Source: Fervidobacterium sp. UBA5837 (GTDB lineage Bacteria; Thermotogota; Thermotogae; Thermotogales; Fervidobacteriaceae). Taken from it: DNA of 64,000 nucleotides. Shown here in pieces: positions 19,302 to 26,882 of this stretch (position 1 is its first letter; every line of letters starts with the position of its first letter). Below the pieces are notes generated by a model that worked only from the letters and a program-made list of their open reading frames with translations, did no database searches and was not told the DNA's origin. A program made the position numbers and the translations under genes. The stretch covers positions 216,327-280,326 of the forward strand of contig DJGV01000016.1 of the NCBI GenBank assembly GCA_002432805.1, in the 5' to 3' direction.

Positions 19302-19355
19302 TTGATGAATATTTCCGATTTTCCACCACGTAAATCCTTAGAGCTTATACCATCG

Positions 19356-21743
19356 TCATACCTTTCCCATTACAACTCTTACTTCGTGTGTCTTCCCGTC
19401 GTTTAAGTCTGGCACTTTACATCCGTCTACCGTTTTACCATCTACGTATATCTGTCTTACACCCTTACTCACATGTTCTTGATTCTCCACTGTTATTTTG
19501 TATGTCGCATTTCTGAATCTTCGTGTATAAGAGAAACCATCCCACTTTGCAGGAATAACTGGGTCAACTATCAATCCATCGTAGTCTGACCTTATACCTA
19601 AAATCCAGTTCGTTGCTACTCTGTGCATCCATTGTGCAGAACCTGTGTACCAAGTCCAACTACCTCGTCCGTAATTTGGTGATTGTGGCCCATCGCTGTT
19701 ACCAGGCATTACATATGGTTCGGCTTTGTAACGAACTATGTCGTTTGAGCGATTTGGTGGACATGTTTTCCTGTAAACTTCGTATGCCTTCTCCCCATCT
19801 CCAAGCATCGAATATGCAATAACCGCCCATGTAGCGGCGTGGGAATACACACCACCATTTTCTCGCAAACCCGGTGCATATCTTGTGATATAGCCTATGT
19901 CTTCCCTTACTTTCGTATAGGCAGGATACAGAAGAAGTGGACCATAATCTTTCAAAAGGTGTTTTGAAACGGCTTCCATGCAAATCTTCGCACGTTCGTT
20001 ATCTGCAATACCACTTATGACCGCCCAAGTCTGTGGATTGAGATAGATGTAACCTTCGTCATTTTCTCGACTTCCTAATTTATCCCATCCATCAGTCGTT
20101 GCCTGCAGATACCATTCTCCATCCCAACCATACTTGTTAACAGACTCCTTAAGTACTTCTTTAACATCATCACATTTTCCAGCAAACTTTGTGTCACCCA
20201 GTTTCTCGGAGATCTTCTTGAAATCATCTAAGATGAAATAGAGAAACTCTCCAAGCCAGAAACTCTCTCCCTTCCAATCCCAACCAACTGCACTCAGTCC
20301 ATCGTTCCAATCGTTCTCACCAATTAGAGGGACTCCTCTCGGGCTGAAGCGTGTGAATGCCTTCTCGATAGACCTCTTACAGTGTTCATAGAGCGTATCC
20401 TCGCCACCATCCAAAAATGGAACCATTTCGTTCAGTATGTCAAAATCGTTTGTCTCCTTCAGATAGTATATCGTTATGAATGGTAGCCATAGAAGGTCAT
20501 CAGAACACCTCGTTTCTGGTCCATTACCAGATATGGTGAGCCACCAGTGCAGCACATTTCCCTCGCGTTTCTGCTTTGAAGCATGGAGAAGGATCTGCTT
20601 TCGCGTATACTGCGGTTGGCTCTCCAAGAAAACTAGAGAATCTTGCAACTGATCCCTAAAACCGTATCCACCACTTATTTGGTAATATCCTGCCTTTGCC
20701 CAGATTCTGCCAGATATTGCTTGATACTTCAGCCATACATTTGTCATTATGTTCATTGCATCGTCTGGTGTCTCTATCTTTTCCGGTTCGATGAACTGTG
20801 CCCAGAATTCCTGAACTTCCTCAAATGCCTCATTTGCCTTATCAACACTGTTGTAGATTTTGGAAAGTTCCAAAGCAGACTTTTCATCATCTGCACAGCC
20901 TAAAGTAAAGATGAGCTTCTTGATTTCTCCAGGATCGAGTTTGACCTCCACTTGTAAAGAAGCAATTCCATCACCGAATCGCCCAACGTTTCGTTTCAGT
21001 AGCTTTTCCTCCATCGCAACGGGATTTTCCAAAGTTCGATACATACCTAAGAAGGATTCTTTATCCGAATCGTAAGATATAGGTTTCTCACTCGACGTGT
21101 GGAATGCAACAAATTCCCAATTTCTGTTGTTGTGCTGACCCTTTTTATTTGGCAAATTCCATAGGTATTTATTCACCAAAAATCCATTTATCTCTTTAAC
21201 GTACCGTGTATCTATGAAGATTTTGTGAAACTCCCTGTGTTCATCGTGACCAAATCCCAAATTCCACTCTAAGTACGTAAATAAATTCAATGTCCTTGAC
21301 TCACTGGATTTGTTCTCCAACGTTACATGCCATATTTCCAGTGGTTTATTTGGCACAACGTACATCTTAAGGTCGCTCTTTATACCATTGTTCAATTGAC
21401 TTATTATCGTGTAGCCTATGCCATGTCTGACTTCGTAGAATTCAGGCTCTTTCATAACGGGTTTCCAACCCAACGACCAAACATCTTTCGACGATTCATC
21501 CCTTACATAGATGTACTTTCCCCAATCATCCTTTATGATGTCTTGGGAATATCTTGTAATACGATTCTCTGCAGCATTACTTCTCCAAGAAAAGCCACTG
21601 CCTGTTTGAGATACTATGAATGAATAGTCACCGTTACTTATTACATTCACCCAAGGCCGTGGTGTATTGTAGGTCTTTACAACATATTCTCTGCCATCAC
21701 CTGTGAAATACCCATAAGGACTTTCGAATTTACTACCATTCAT
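19356..21743 (-). CDS. GH94 beta-glucoside phosphorylase (probably beta-1,2-glucan type)
   Basis: Inverting phosphorylase that would release glucose 1-phosphate in the cytoplasm; no signal peptide. N-terminal beta-sandwich with GYFTGDGREYVVKTYNTPRP and ENRITRYSQD; (alpha/alpha)6 core with GFRDQLQDS; general-acid loop NDWNDGLSAVG followed by GESFWLGEF; C-terminal DPVIPAKWDGFSYTR. The GDGREYV and DWNDG...GES-WLG patterns resemble the GH94 module of cyclic beta-1,2-glucan synthase more than classical cellobiose phosphorylase, by memory of those families. About 795 residues is short compared with the roughly 1,100 of Listeria 1,2-beta-oligoglucan phosphorylase. ATG 21743 has GGAGATGA 5 bases upstream; ATG 21764 in the same frame has none. 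Cellobiose remains a possible substrate. Confidence 0.85.
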   Translation of the reverse strand: MNGSKFESPYGYFTGDGREYVVKTYNTPRPWVNVISNGDYSFIVSQTGSGFSWRSNAAENRITRYSQDIIKDDWGKYIYVRDESSKDVWSLGWKPVMKEPEFYEVRHGIGYTIISQLNNGIKSDLKMYVVPNKPLEIWHVTLENKSSESRTLNLFTYLEWNLGFGHDEHREFHKIFIDTRYVKEINGFLVNKYLWNLPNKKGQHNNRNWEFVAFHTSSEKPISYDSDKESFLGMYRTLENPVAMEEKLLKRNVGRFGDGIASLQVEVKLDPGEIKKLIFTLGCADDEKSALELSKIYNSVDKANEAFEEVQEFWAQFIEPEKIETPDDAMNIMTNVWLKYQAISGRIWAKAGYYQISGGYGFRDQLQDSLVFLESQPQYTRKQILLHASKQKREGNVLHWWLTISGNGPETRCSDDLLWLPFITIYYLKETNDFDILNEMVPFLDGGEDTLYEHCKRSIEKAFTRFSPRGVPLIGENDWNDGLSAVGWDWKGESFWLGEFLYFILDDFKKISEKLGDTKFAGKCDDVKEVLKESVNKYGWDGEWYLQATTDGWDKLGSRENDEGYIYLNPQTWAVISGIADNERAKICMEAVSKHLLKDYGPLLLYPAYTKVREDIGYITRYAPGLRENGGVYSHAATWAVIAYSMLGDGEKAYEVYRKTCPPNRSNDIVRYKAEPYVMPGNSDGPQSPNYGRGSWTWYTGSAQWMHRVATNWILGIRSDYDGLIVDPVIPAKWDGFSYTRRFRNATYKITVENQEHVSKGVRQIYVDGKTVDGCKVPDLNDGKTHEVRVVMGKV

Positions 21744-21800
21744 CTTTCTCATCTCCCATGACATTTTCTAGATTTTTCAATTACTTGATCGCTTAATCAC

Positions 21801-22814
21801 CTATTTAATCTGAGAAAGTTTCCTCTTCCTCCAACCACAAGATTCCCTGATGATTAACTGAGTATCCAAAAATATGCACTCTTTTGGGAAAATTCCATTT
21901 ATCGAATGAAATATCTGTTGAGCAGCCAATGTTCCCATTTCCCTCATCGGCTGTCTTACCGTTGTCAATGGTGGCGAGACGTATTCTGCAAGTTGTATGT
22001 CATCGAAACCTACCAATCCAATATCTTCTCCTACCCTTATACCTGCTTCCTTGAAAGCATCGATGACGCCAATTGCCATTTCGTCGTTTGCAGAAAAGAT
22101 GGCATCTGGAAGATTACTTTGCATAATCATCGACTTTGCTGCATAATACCCACCCGTTCGTGTAAAATCACCTTGATAGAGCCAGTTGGGCAAAAACTCT
22201 ATTCCTTGTTCCTCAAGTGCCTTTTTGTATCCATGAAAACGTTTCATATTATCTGAAGAAACCTTTGGACCAGATATGTAGAATATTTTTTTATAGCCAA
22301 GTGAGAGCAGATAACTTACTGCCTTGTAGGCGCCGCCTTCGTTGTCAACCAGAATATTGATCACGTGATCAGCTGCCAAACTTCGATCCAGAACAACTAC
22401 AGGCATATCCTTCCTTGCCGCACTCAAGATGATACTGTTCTCTATGTTGTGAGCCAATATGATGACACCATCTACACGCTTCTCCCTGAGAAACTTTGCT
22501 GCGGTACTCCCTCTTCCTCCAATCGAACTGACGGCTATCAAATCGTAACCATGTGTCACTGTCACATCCTGTACACCTTTTATCAGTTCAGAATAAAACG
22601 GGCCAGAGAGGTCAGATAGCATTAGCCCTATCGTGTTTGTTCTATTGAGTTTTAAATCCCTTGCGATACCGTTTGGCCTGTAGTTGAGCTTTCTTGCAGC
22701 ATCTACAACTCTTTTTCTTGTTTCCTCACTGACTTTATTACTGCCATTCAGAGCATACGATGCGGTTGAAACAGCTACACCGGCTAAACTTGCCACATCC
22801 TTGATCGTTGCCAT
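21801..22814 (-). CDS. LacI-family regulator of the glucan locus
   Basis: 337 residues: N-terminal helix-turn-helix MATIKDVASLAGVAVSTASY with NGSNKVSEETRKRV hinge helix LNYRPNGIARDL, then a periplasmic-binding-like effector domain (TNTIGLMLSDLSGPFYSELI; DIGLVGFDDIQLAEYVSPPL). First gene of operon A, 57 bases before the GH94 start and transcribed with it, so probably autoregulated. The operator core GAAACGTTTC lies downstream of its own promoter and again before operon B, which makes a local two-operon regulon likely. The effector is presumably a glucan oligosaccharide or glucose; not determinable here. Confidence 0.93.
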   Translation of the reverse strand: MATIKDVASLAGVAVSTASYALNGSNKVSEETRKRVVDAARKLNYRPNGIARDLKLNRTNTIGLMLSDLSGPFYSELIKGVQDVTVTHGYDLIAVSSIGGRGSTAAKFLREKRVDGVIILAHNIENSIILSAARKDMPVVVLDRSLAADHVINILVDNEGGAYKAVSYLLSLGYKKIFYISGPKVSSDNMKRFHGYKKALEEQGIEFLPNWLYQGDFTRTGGYYAAKSMIMQSNLPDAIFSANDEMAIGVIDAFKEAGIRVGEDIGLVGFDDIQLAEYVSPPLTTVRQPMREMGTLAAQQIFHSINGIFPKECIFLDTQLIIRESCGWRKRKLSQIK

Positions 22815-22908
22815 TTACAGACCTCTCTTCATCAATATGATATTGGAAAGATGCAAATAAAGAACATGCGTAAACAGTTATTAGAACAACTTAATATTAA
22901 CTTTAAGT

Positions 22909-22960
22909 GAAACGTTTCGATAAACAATCACATAATACCACGTACAATTTTAAATATCAA
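22909..22960 (-). promoter_or_regulatory. operon A promoter with LacI-type operator
   Basis: Minus strand: TTGATA (22955-22960), 17-base spacer, TATTAT (22932-22937), then palindrome GAAACGTTTC (22909-22918) within the first transcribed bases. The operator sits where bound repressor would block initiation or clearance. Start of lacI is 95 bases further on. Confidence 0.72.
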
Positions 22961-23044
22961 TTTGTAACATATAGTGAAAATTGTTGACATTTGATAAGAT
23001 GATAGACGGAGTGGTGATTCTGGCATTTCATAGCCTGTAAAAGG

Positions 23045-23061
23045 GAATTTCAGTGAAATTC
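23045..23061 (-). repeat. 17-base palindrome after the GH35 operon
   Basis: GAATTTCA, one base, TGAAATTC: a perfect inverted repeat 33 bases past the GH35 stop, followed on the minus strand by CCCTTTTA. It could be a weak terminator of operon B or a second regulator site; the tight 1-base centre suits a protein site better than a hairpin. Confidence 0.4.
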
Positions 23062-23093
23062 AGGGTTAAATGCGGTAATCTCTGCTTTTCGAT

Positions 23094-25511
23094 TTATTCT
23101 AATTCAATCTTCATCTCACCAGTTAAAAATTGCATTTTACTCCTTATAACTTGCATTTTCTCCCCTTTTCTTTCGATAACATAATCATTGTTTGGCAATA
23201 TCTTGCGGTTTGTTTTAAGGGCAATAATGTCTCCAGGATTGTTGATTCTAAATGATATGGAATTTTTAGAAAATCCGGTTATTTCTGCTGTGGAGTATAG
23301 AATTTTCGTATCTCCAAGTGAAACGTTTAGAGGTAGTATCAGTCCATCTCTACTGTGAAGAGTTATCTCGTTTCCTTCAAATAGTGGTTGACTATTTTCG
23401 TAGATATGAAAAGTCTTATCGATGTCATCAAGATTTATTAGGTGCAGGAAGCGTTCCCCATTCTCATTTGAAGTGGTTGTCATGAAGATGCCGTGGTGGG
23501 TGTAGTCATGCTTTAAGGAGTGTTGAATTCCGAGTTTTTCAAGTATTTTTTCAAAAAATTCAAGGCGGGTCACATAAGGTGTAGCGATGACGACTGCCTG
23601 ACCACTACCGATTTTTGTGCTGAACCCACATATCTCGTCGGTTGTGCAGATTCTGAGTATGGGATTGCCGCCTTTCAATTTGAAATGTTGTGCGCTTTGA
23701 CTTCTCACTTCCGAACGATCCATCTTCGCCCATCCATCTGTGTAAGCAGATAGATAAAAGTTATTAGTGCTCTCACGCATGGATGCAGATTCTATCGAGA
23801 GTGCTTCTGAAAGGATTGTGCATCTGTTTGCTTCCATATCAAATTGTGGAACTTGTCCGTAGATTAGAAGATTTCCACCCTTCTTGGCGTAATTTACCAA
23901 CTTCTCTTGGATCTGCTTATCCATGTACAGTGCAGATGGAACAATCAATGCGTGTGTAGTAGATGGGTCTACATCACTGCCTTGGATGTCTATCGCGCCA
24001 AATCGATAATTTAAGAGTAGAAGCGCTCTGACAAGTATTTCCCACGATTCGTATGCTCTGTGGTGCGTCAGATTTTCTACTATTTCTCTCATCCTTCGGT
24101 TTGTTGGATGACAGTATTCGGTCATGAAATAATCTGGGATGAATGCAAGTGTCAAGTTATCGTGGTCTTCTTTCATAGTGGAAAGTTTCTCAGACAATGC
24201 CATCACCGCTTTGATGATACGCGCCGTACGTGGATATGTGTAGTTCAACTTTCCTTCCGGTGATATGGGTGCAGCAAAGCCGTGTCTTTCACCAGTTATG
24301 GCAATTCTGTTGTTTCCATCGCCTGGTTTAGGTTCCAATACGTAGTTTATACCTCCAGCGAAGAGGTAGTAGTTGAGCAATCTGTTACCCTGCGCAATGC
24401 ACATACGAGTCTTCAAATCTATTGATGATGGGTCATATCGTCCCCCATAAGTATCACCGTAGTTTCCATCACCTGCTTCAAATTCCATAGAGGTAATCGG
24501 TTGATCTGCGGTATTGACTGCAGTCATGTAAGAATTGATGATGTAGAGGTCTTGGAAGTTGTTCATGGTGAGGTCTCCCATATATATGTCTGAACCGGGC
24601 ATGTAATTTGGAGACTGCGTGTAAGATCTGTATAGTTGGCTTATGCCAATTGGGAAACCGAATCCTCTTCCACCACCGGTGCCATGTATGTTTACGACAA
24701 ACGGTACGCCGGAAATGCCATATTCTTCAGCATACGACCTCAATTCCGATACATAGCGTGCAAATCTATCCCGCATATAGTATCCCAGATCGTGCAAAAG
24801 TTGCGGTCCGTACGATTCATCAGGGGTTCTAAAACGTTTTGCACACTCTGCAACATTATCTATACTGAATGGATAGCGAGAACTAAGAACTTTACTTTCA
24901 TAAGTCTTCCTCAGCCACCTTGAGAAGTCAATTATCACGTTGTCTGTAAGGTCAGGAGAATTACTTACCCAAGAGAGCATCCCTATCTCATTGTCGAGTT
25001 GTACTGCTATGATGTTTCCACCATTGCTCTGTAGGCGCGGTGAGATAACTTGTCCCATGACGGCACCATACCACTTCTTGACTTCATCGAGAAAGGCAGG
25101 TGCAAGGTAATCAACGGTCTTTGTCGGCGCGACTTTGTTATCCCAGCTGGTTGGTATGATTTCAGGATGTTTTTGATATACCCAGAACGGTATACCCTCG
25201 TTTTTCAACTCGGCCATGACAAATGGACCAGGCCTTGCGATGAAATATAGATTGTTCTCCCTGCACAAGTCTATGAAACCACCAATGTCGAGTTGTGGCA
25301 ACATCCTTCCATCAAAATCTATCATGCCATCAGCAGGTTCGTGACAGAGCCATGGTATATACGATGAGACAGCGTTGCACCCTGCTTCTTTGAGTTTATT
25401 GATTCTATCTTGCCACTCATTCCTTTGTAGACGAAAATAGTGTATCTCACCGGACATTATTATTTGAGGCTTACCATCTATGAGTATGCATCTGTCCTTA
25501 AGCTCAACCAT
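23094..25511 (-). CDS. GH35-family glycosidase or transglycosylase
   Basis: Cytoplasmic (no leader), about 805 residues. GH35 TIM barrel with MSGEIHYFRLQR, AGCNAVSSYIPWLCHEP, RPGPFVMAE; acid/base Glu175 in QLDNEIGM and likely nucleophile Glu343 in SMEFEAGDG. A glutamine-amidotransferase-like middle domain (about 505-650) and small C-terminal beta domain follow. GH35 are classically beta-galactosidases, but one from Ignavibacterium was reported to act on beta-1,2-glucosidic bonds, which fits this neighbourhood. ATG 25511 is preferred: GGGAGATGA lies 8 bases upstream, whereas for ATG 25523 it abuts. Third gene of operon B. Confidence 0.85.
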   Translation of the reverse strand: MVELKDRCILIDGKPQIIMSGEIHYFRLQRNEWQDRINKLKEAGCNAVSSYIPWLCHEPADGMIDFDGRMLPQLDIGGFIDLCRENNLYFIARPGPFVMAELKNEGIPFWVYQKHPEIIPTSWDNKVAPTKTVDYLAPAFLDEVKKWYGAVMGQVISPRLQSNGGNIIAVQLDNEIGMLSWVSNSPDLTDNVIIDFSRWLRKTYESKVLSSRYPFSIDNVAECAKRFRTPDESYGPQLLHDLGYYMRDRFARYVSELRSYAEEYGISGVPFVVNIHGTGGGRGFGFPIGISQLYRSYTQSPNYMPGSDIYMGDLTMNNFQDLYIINSYMTAVNTADQPITSMEFEAGDGNYGDTYGGRYDPSSIDLKTRMCIAQGNRLLNYYLFAGGINYVLEPKPGDGNNRIAITGERHGFAAPISPEGKLNYTYPRTARIIKAVMALSEKLSTMKEDHDNLTLAFIPDYFMTEYCHPTNRRMREIVENLTHHRAYESWEILVRALLLLNYRFGAIDIQGSDVDPSTTHALIVPSALYMDKQIQEKLVNYAKKGGNLLIYGQVPQFDMEANRCTILSEALSIESASMRESTNNFYLSAYTDGWAKMDRSEVRSQSAQHFKLKGGNPILRICTTDEICGFSTKIGSGQAVVIATPYVTRLEFFEKILEKLGIQHSLKHDYTHHGIFMTTTSNENGERFLHLINLDDIDKTFHIYENSQPLFEGNEITLHSRDGLILPLNVSLGDTKILYSTAEITGFSKNSISFRINNPGDIIALKTNRKILPNNDYVIERKGEKMQVIRSKMQFLTGEMKIELE

Positions 25512-25584
25512 TTTATAAATCATCTCCCTTTGGCAAATTCATGATATTAACGATACTTACAACATCAACAATAGTTGCAAGCAA

Positions 25585-26811
25585 TCATATTCCACTTTGG
25601 AGACTTACTTTTTTCATCCCATCTCTCGCGTACTTATTCTGCATGAAGGTCTCCCAAATGATACCATCTACGTAATTTTGTATCATGAGCAGTGTGATTC
25701 CCTTGTCTATCCCTATGACATCTCTGTCGTACCATGCAGGGGATACATCCAAATTGAATGCATCGGCAAATCCATACTTTCCCCACAGGTTCTTGTTTCT
25801 ATAGTAGTTTTTCAAAGCGGCTATCGATTCTTCCGGAGTAAAGACAATAGAGCCGGCAGCACCTGCAGGTGGTACCGTACCATCCACGTAATGTTGGTCG
25901 TTGTTGTATCCAGATGGTGGTGCACCGTAAGATCCTTTGTATCCGTGTGGTCCATCGCATGCAGTGAGGCCCCAAGAGTTTGGACCAAACGTCTTGAACT
26001 TGTCACTATTATCGATGCAAAATTGCCTGTTTGTCTTCGTTGCAATAACAGAATTCTGCCACCAGTTAACCCCTTCCCTATCTACCTTGTTTCTTAGGTC
26101 AAACCATGCGTGAGAATACTGGTATGTAAAGAGAGAGCCTGTCCATGTGTATATGAAAGGTGGGTAATTACCGTAAGTGCCAACTAATCTTTTGAAACTG
26201 TAAAACACTTCGGGGTCCACTGGAAAAGTTGGTGATGCTGCCGCGAGAAAGTACATCATGAATTGCTCTGCATACATACTCCAAGCACCGAAAAAGCCCT
26301 TTTCTGGTGTATATCCCATGTAGAACTGTCTTGTTTCTTTATTTAGATACCATTGCCAATTTACCCTTCCATATATTTCCTCTGCCTTTTCTTTTAACTC
26401 ACCGCCAAAATACTCACCTGCGCATATGACACCATTCAGTGCAATCGCTGTGTCGATGATCGATACCTCGCAATTTCTAACTCTCTTTGCCGTTGCCATG
26501 TCCAAAAAATGAAAGAAGAAGCCATTTATATTCTGAGCGCGGGTGAGTAAAGTATCGACAGTTCCAAGTGCTCTGTTGTAGGCTTCTTGTCTGCTAACCC
26601 ATCCCCTCTCTGCACCGATTACGATTGCACTGAGGCCAAAACCTACAGAAGCAATGCTTGCCACATTTGGATTGTTGGGTGCCCTATCTCTTATCAACCC
26701 ATATCCATCGCTTCCTTCTCTCGCATTTGCCTCTTGCCAAAAGAAATCGAAGCATGCCTTGCTTTCCAATTCAAGTACTTCTTCATCACTCTTGTCATGA
26801 ATATCAACCAT
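25585..26811 (-). CDS. cytoplasmic GH144-like glycoamylase-domain glycosidase
   Basis: About 408 residues, a close paralogue of the exported enzyme at 5453-6781 but with no signal peptide: starts MVDIHDKSDEEVLELESKAC directly. Shared motifs: FDFFWQEAN, IRDRAPNNP, SEVSIID (as CEVSIIDTAIALNG), NSWGLTACDGPHGY, YNNDQHYVDGTVPPAGAAGS, DVIGIDKGITLLMIQNY. It would hydrolyse imported oligosaccharides, producing short products for GH94 and GH35. Middle gene of operon B. Start ATG 26811 (GGTGAT 8 bases upstream) or GTG 26814 (5 bases) cannot be separated. The two copies differ throughout, so the duplication is old. Confidence 0.83.
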   Translation of the reverse strand: MVDIHDKSDEEVLELESKACFDFFWQEANAREGSDGYGLIRDRAPNNPNVASIASVGFGLSAIVIGAERGWVSRQEAYNRALGTVDTLLTRAQNINGFFFHFLDMATAKRVRNCEVSIIDTAIALNGVICAGEYFGGELKEKAEEIYGRVNWQWYLNKETRQFYMGYTPEKGFFGAWSMYAEQFMMYFLAAASPTFPVDPEVFYSFKRLVGTYGNYPPFIYTWTGSLFTYQYSHAWFDLRNKVDREGVNWWQNSVIATKTNRQFCIDNSDKFKTFGPNSWGLTACDGPHGYKGSYGAPPSGYNNDQHYVDGTVPPAGAAGSIVFTPEESIAALKNYYRNKNLWGKYGFADAFNLDVSPAWYDRDVIGIDKGITLLMIQNYVDGIIWETFMQNKYARDGMKKVSLQSGI

Positions 26812-26882
26812 CACTTTCCATCACCCCTAAATTCTCATCATTATGCCACTATATATGAATACTATAGATGAATTTTCAAATC

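Noticed and set aside
23310..23325. GAAACGTTT near the 3' part of GH35 as a third LacI operator
   Set aside because: Within coding sequence and only half symmetric (GAAACGTTTAGA); no promoter beside it. The same applies to AAACGTTTCG at about 58990 and 21000.
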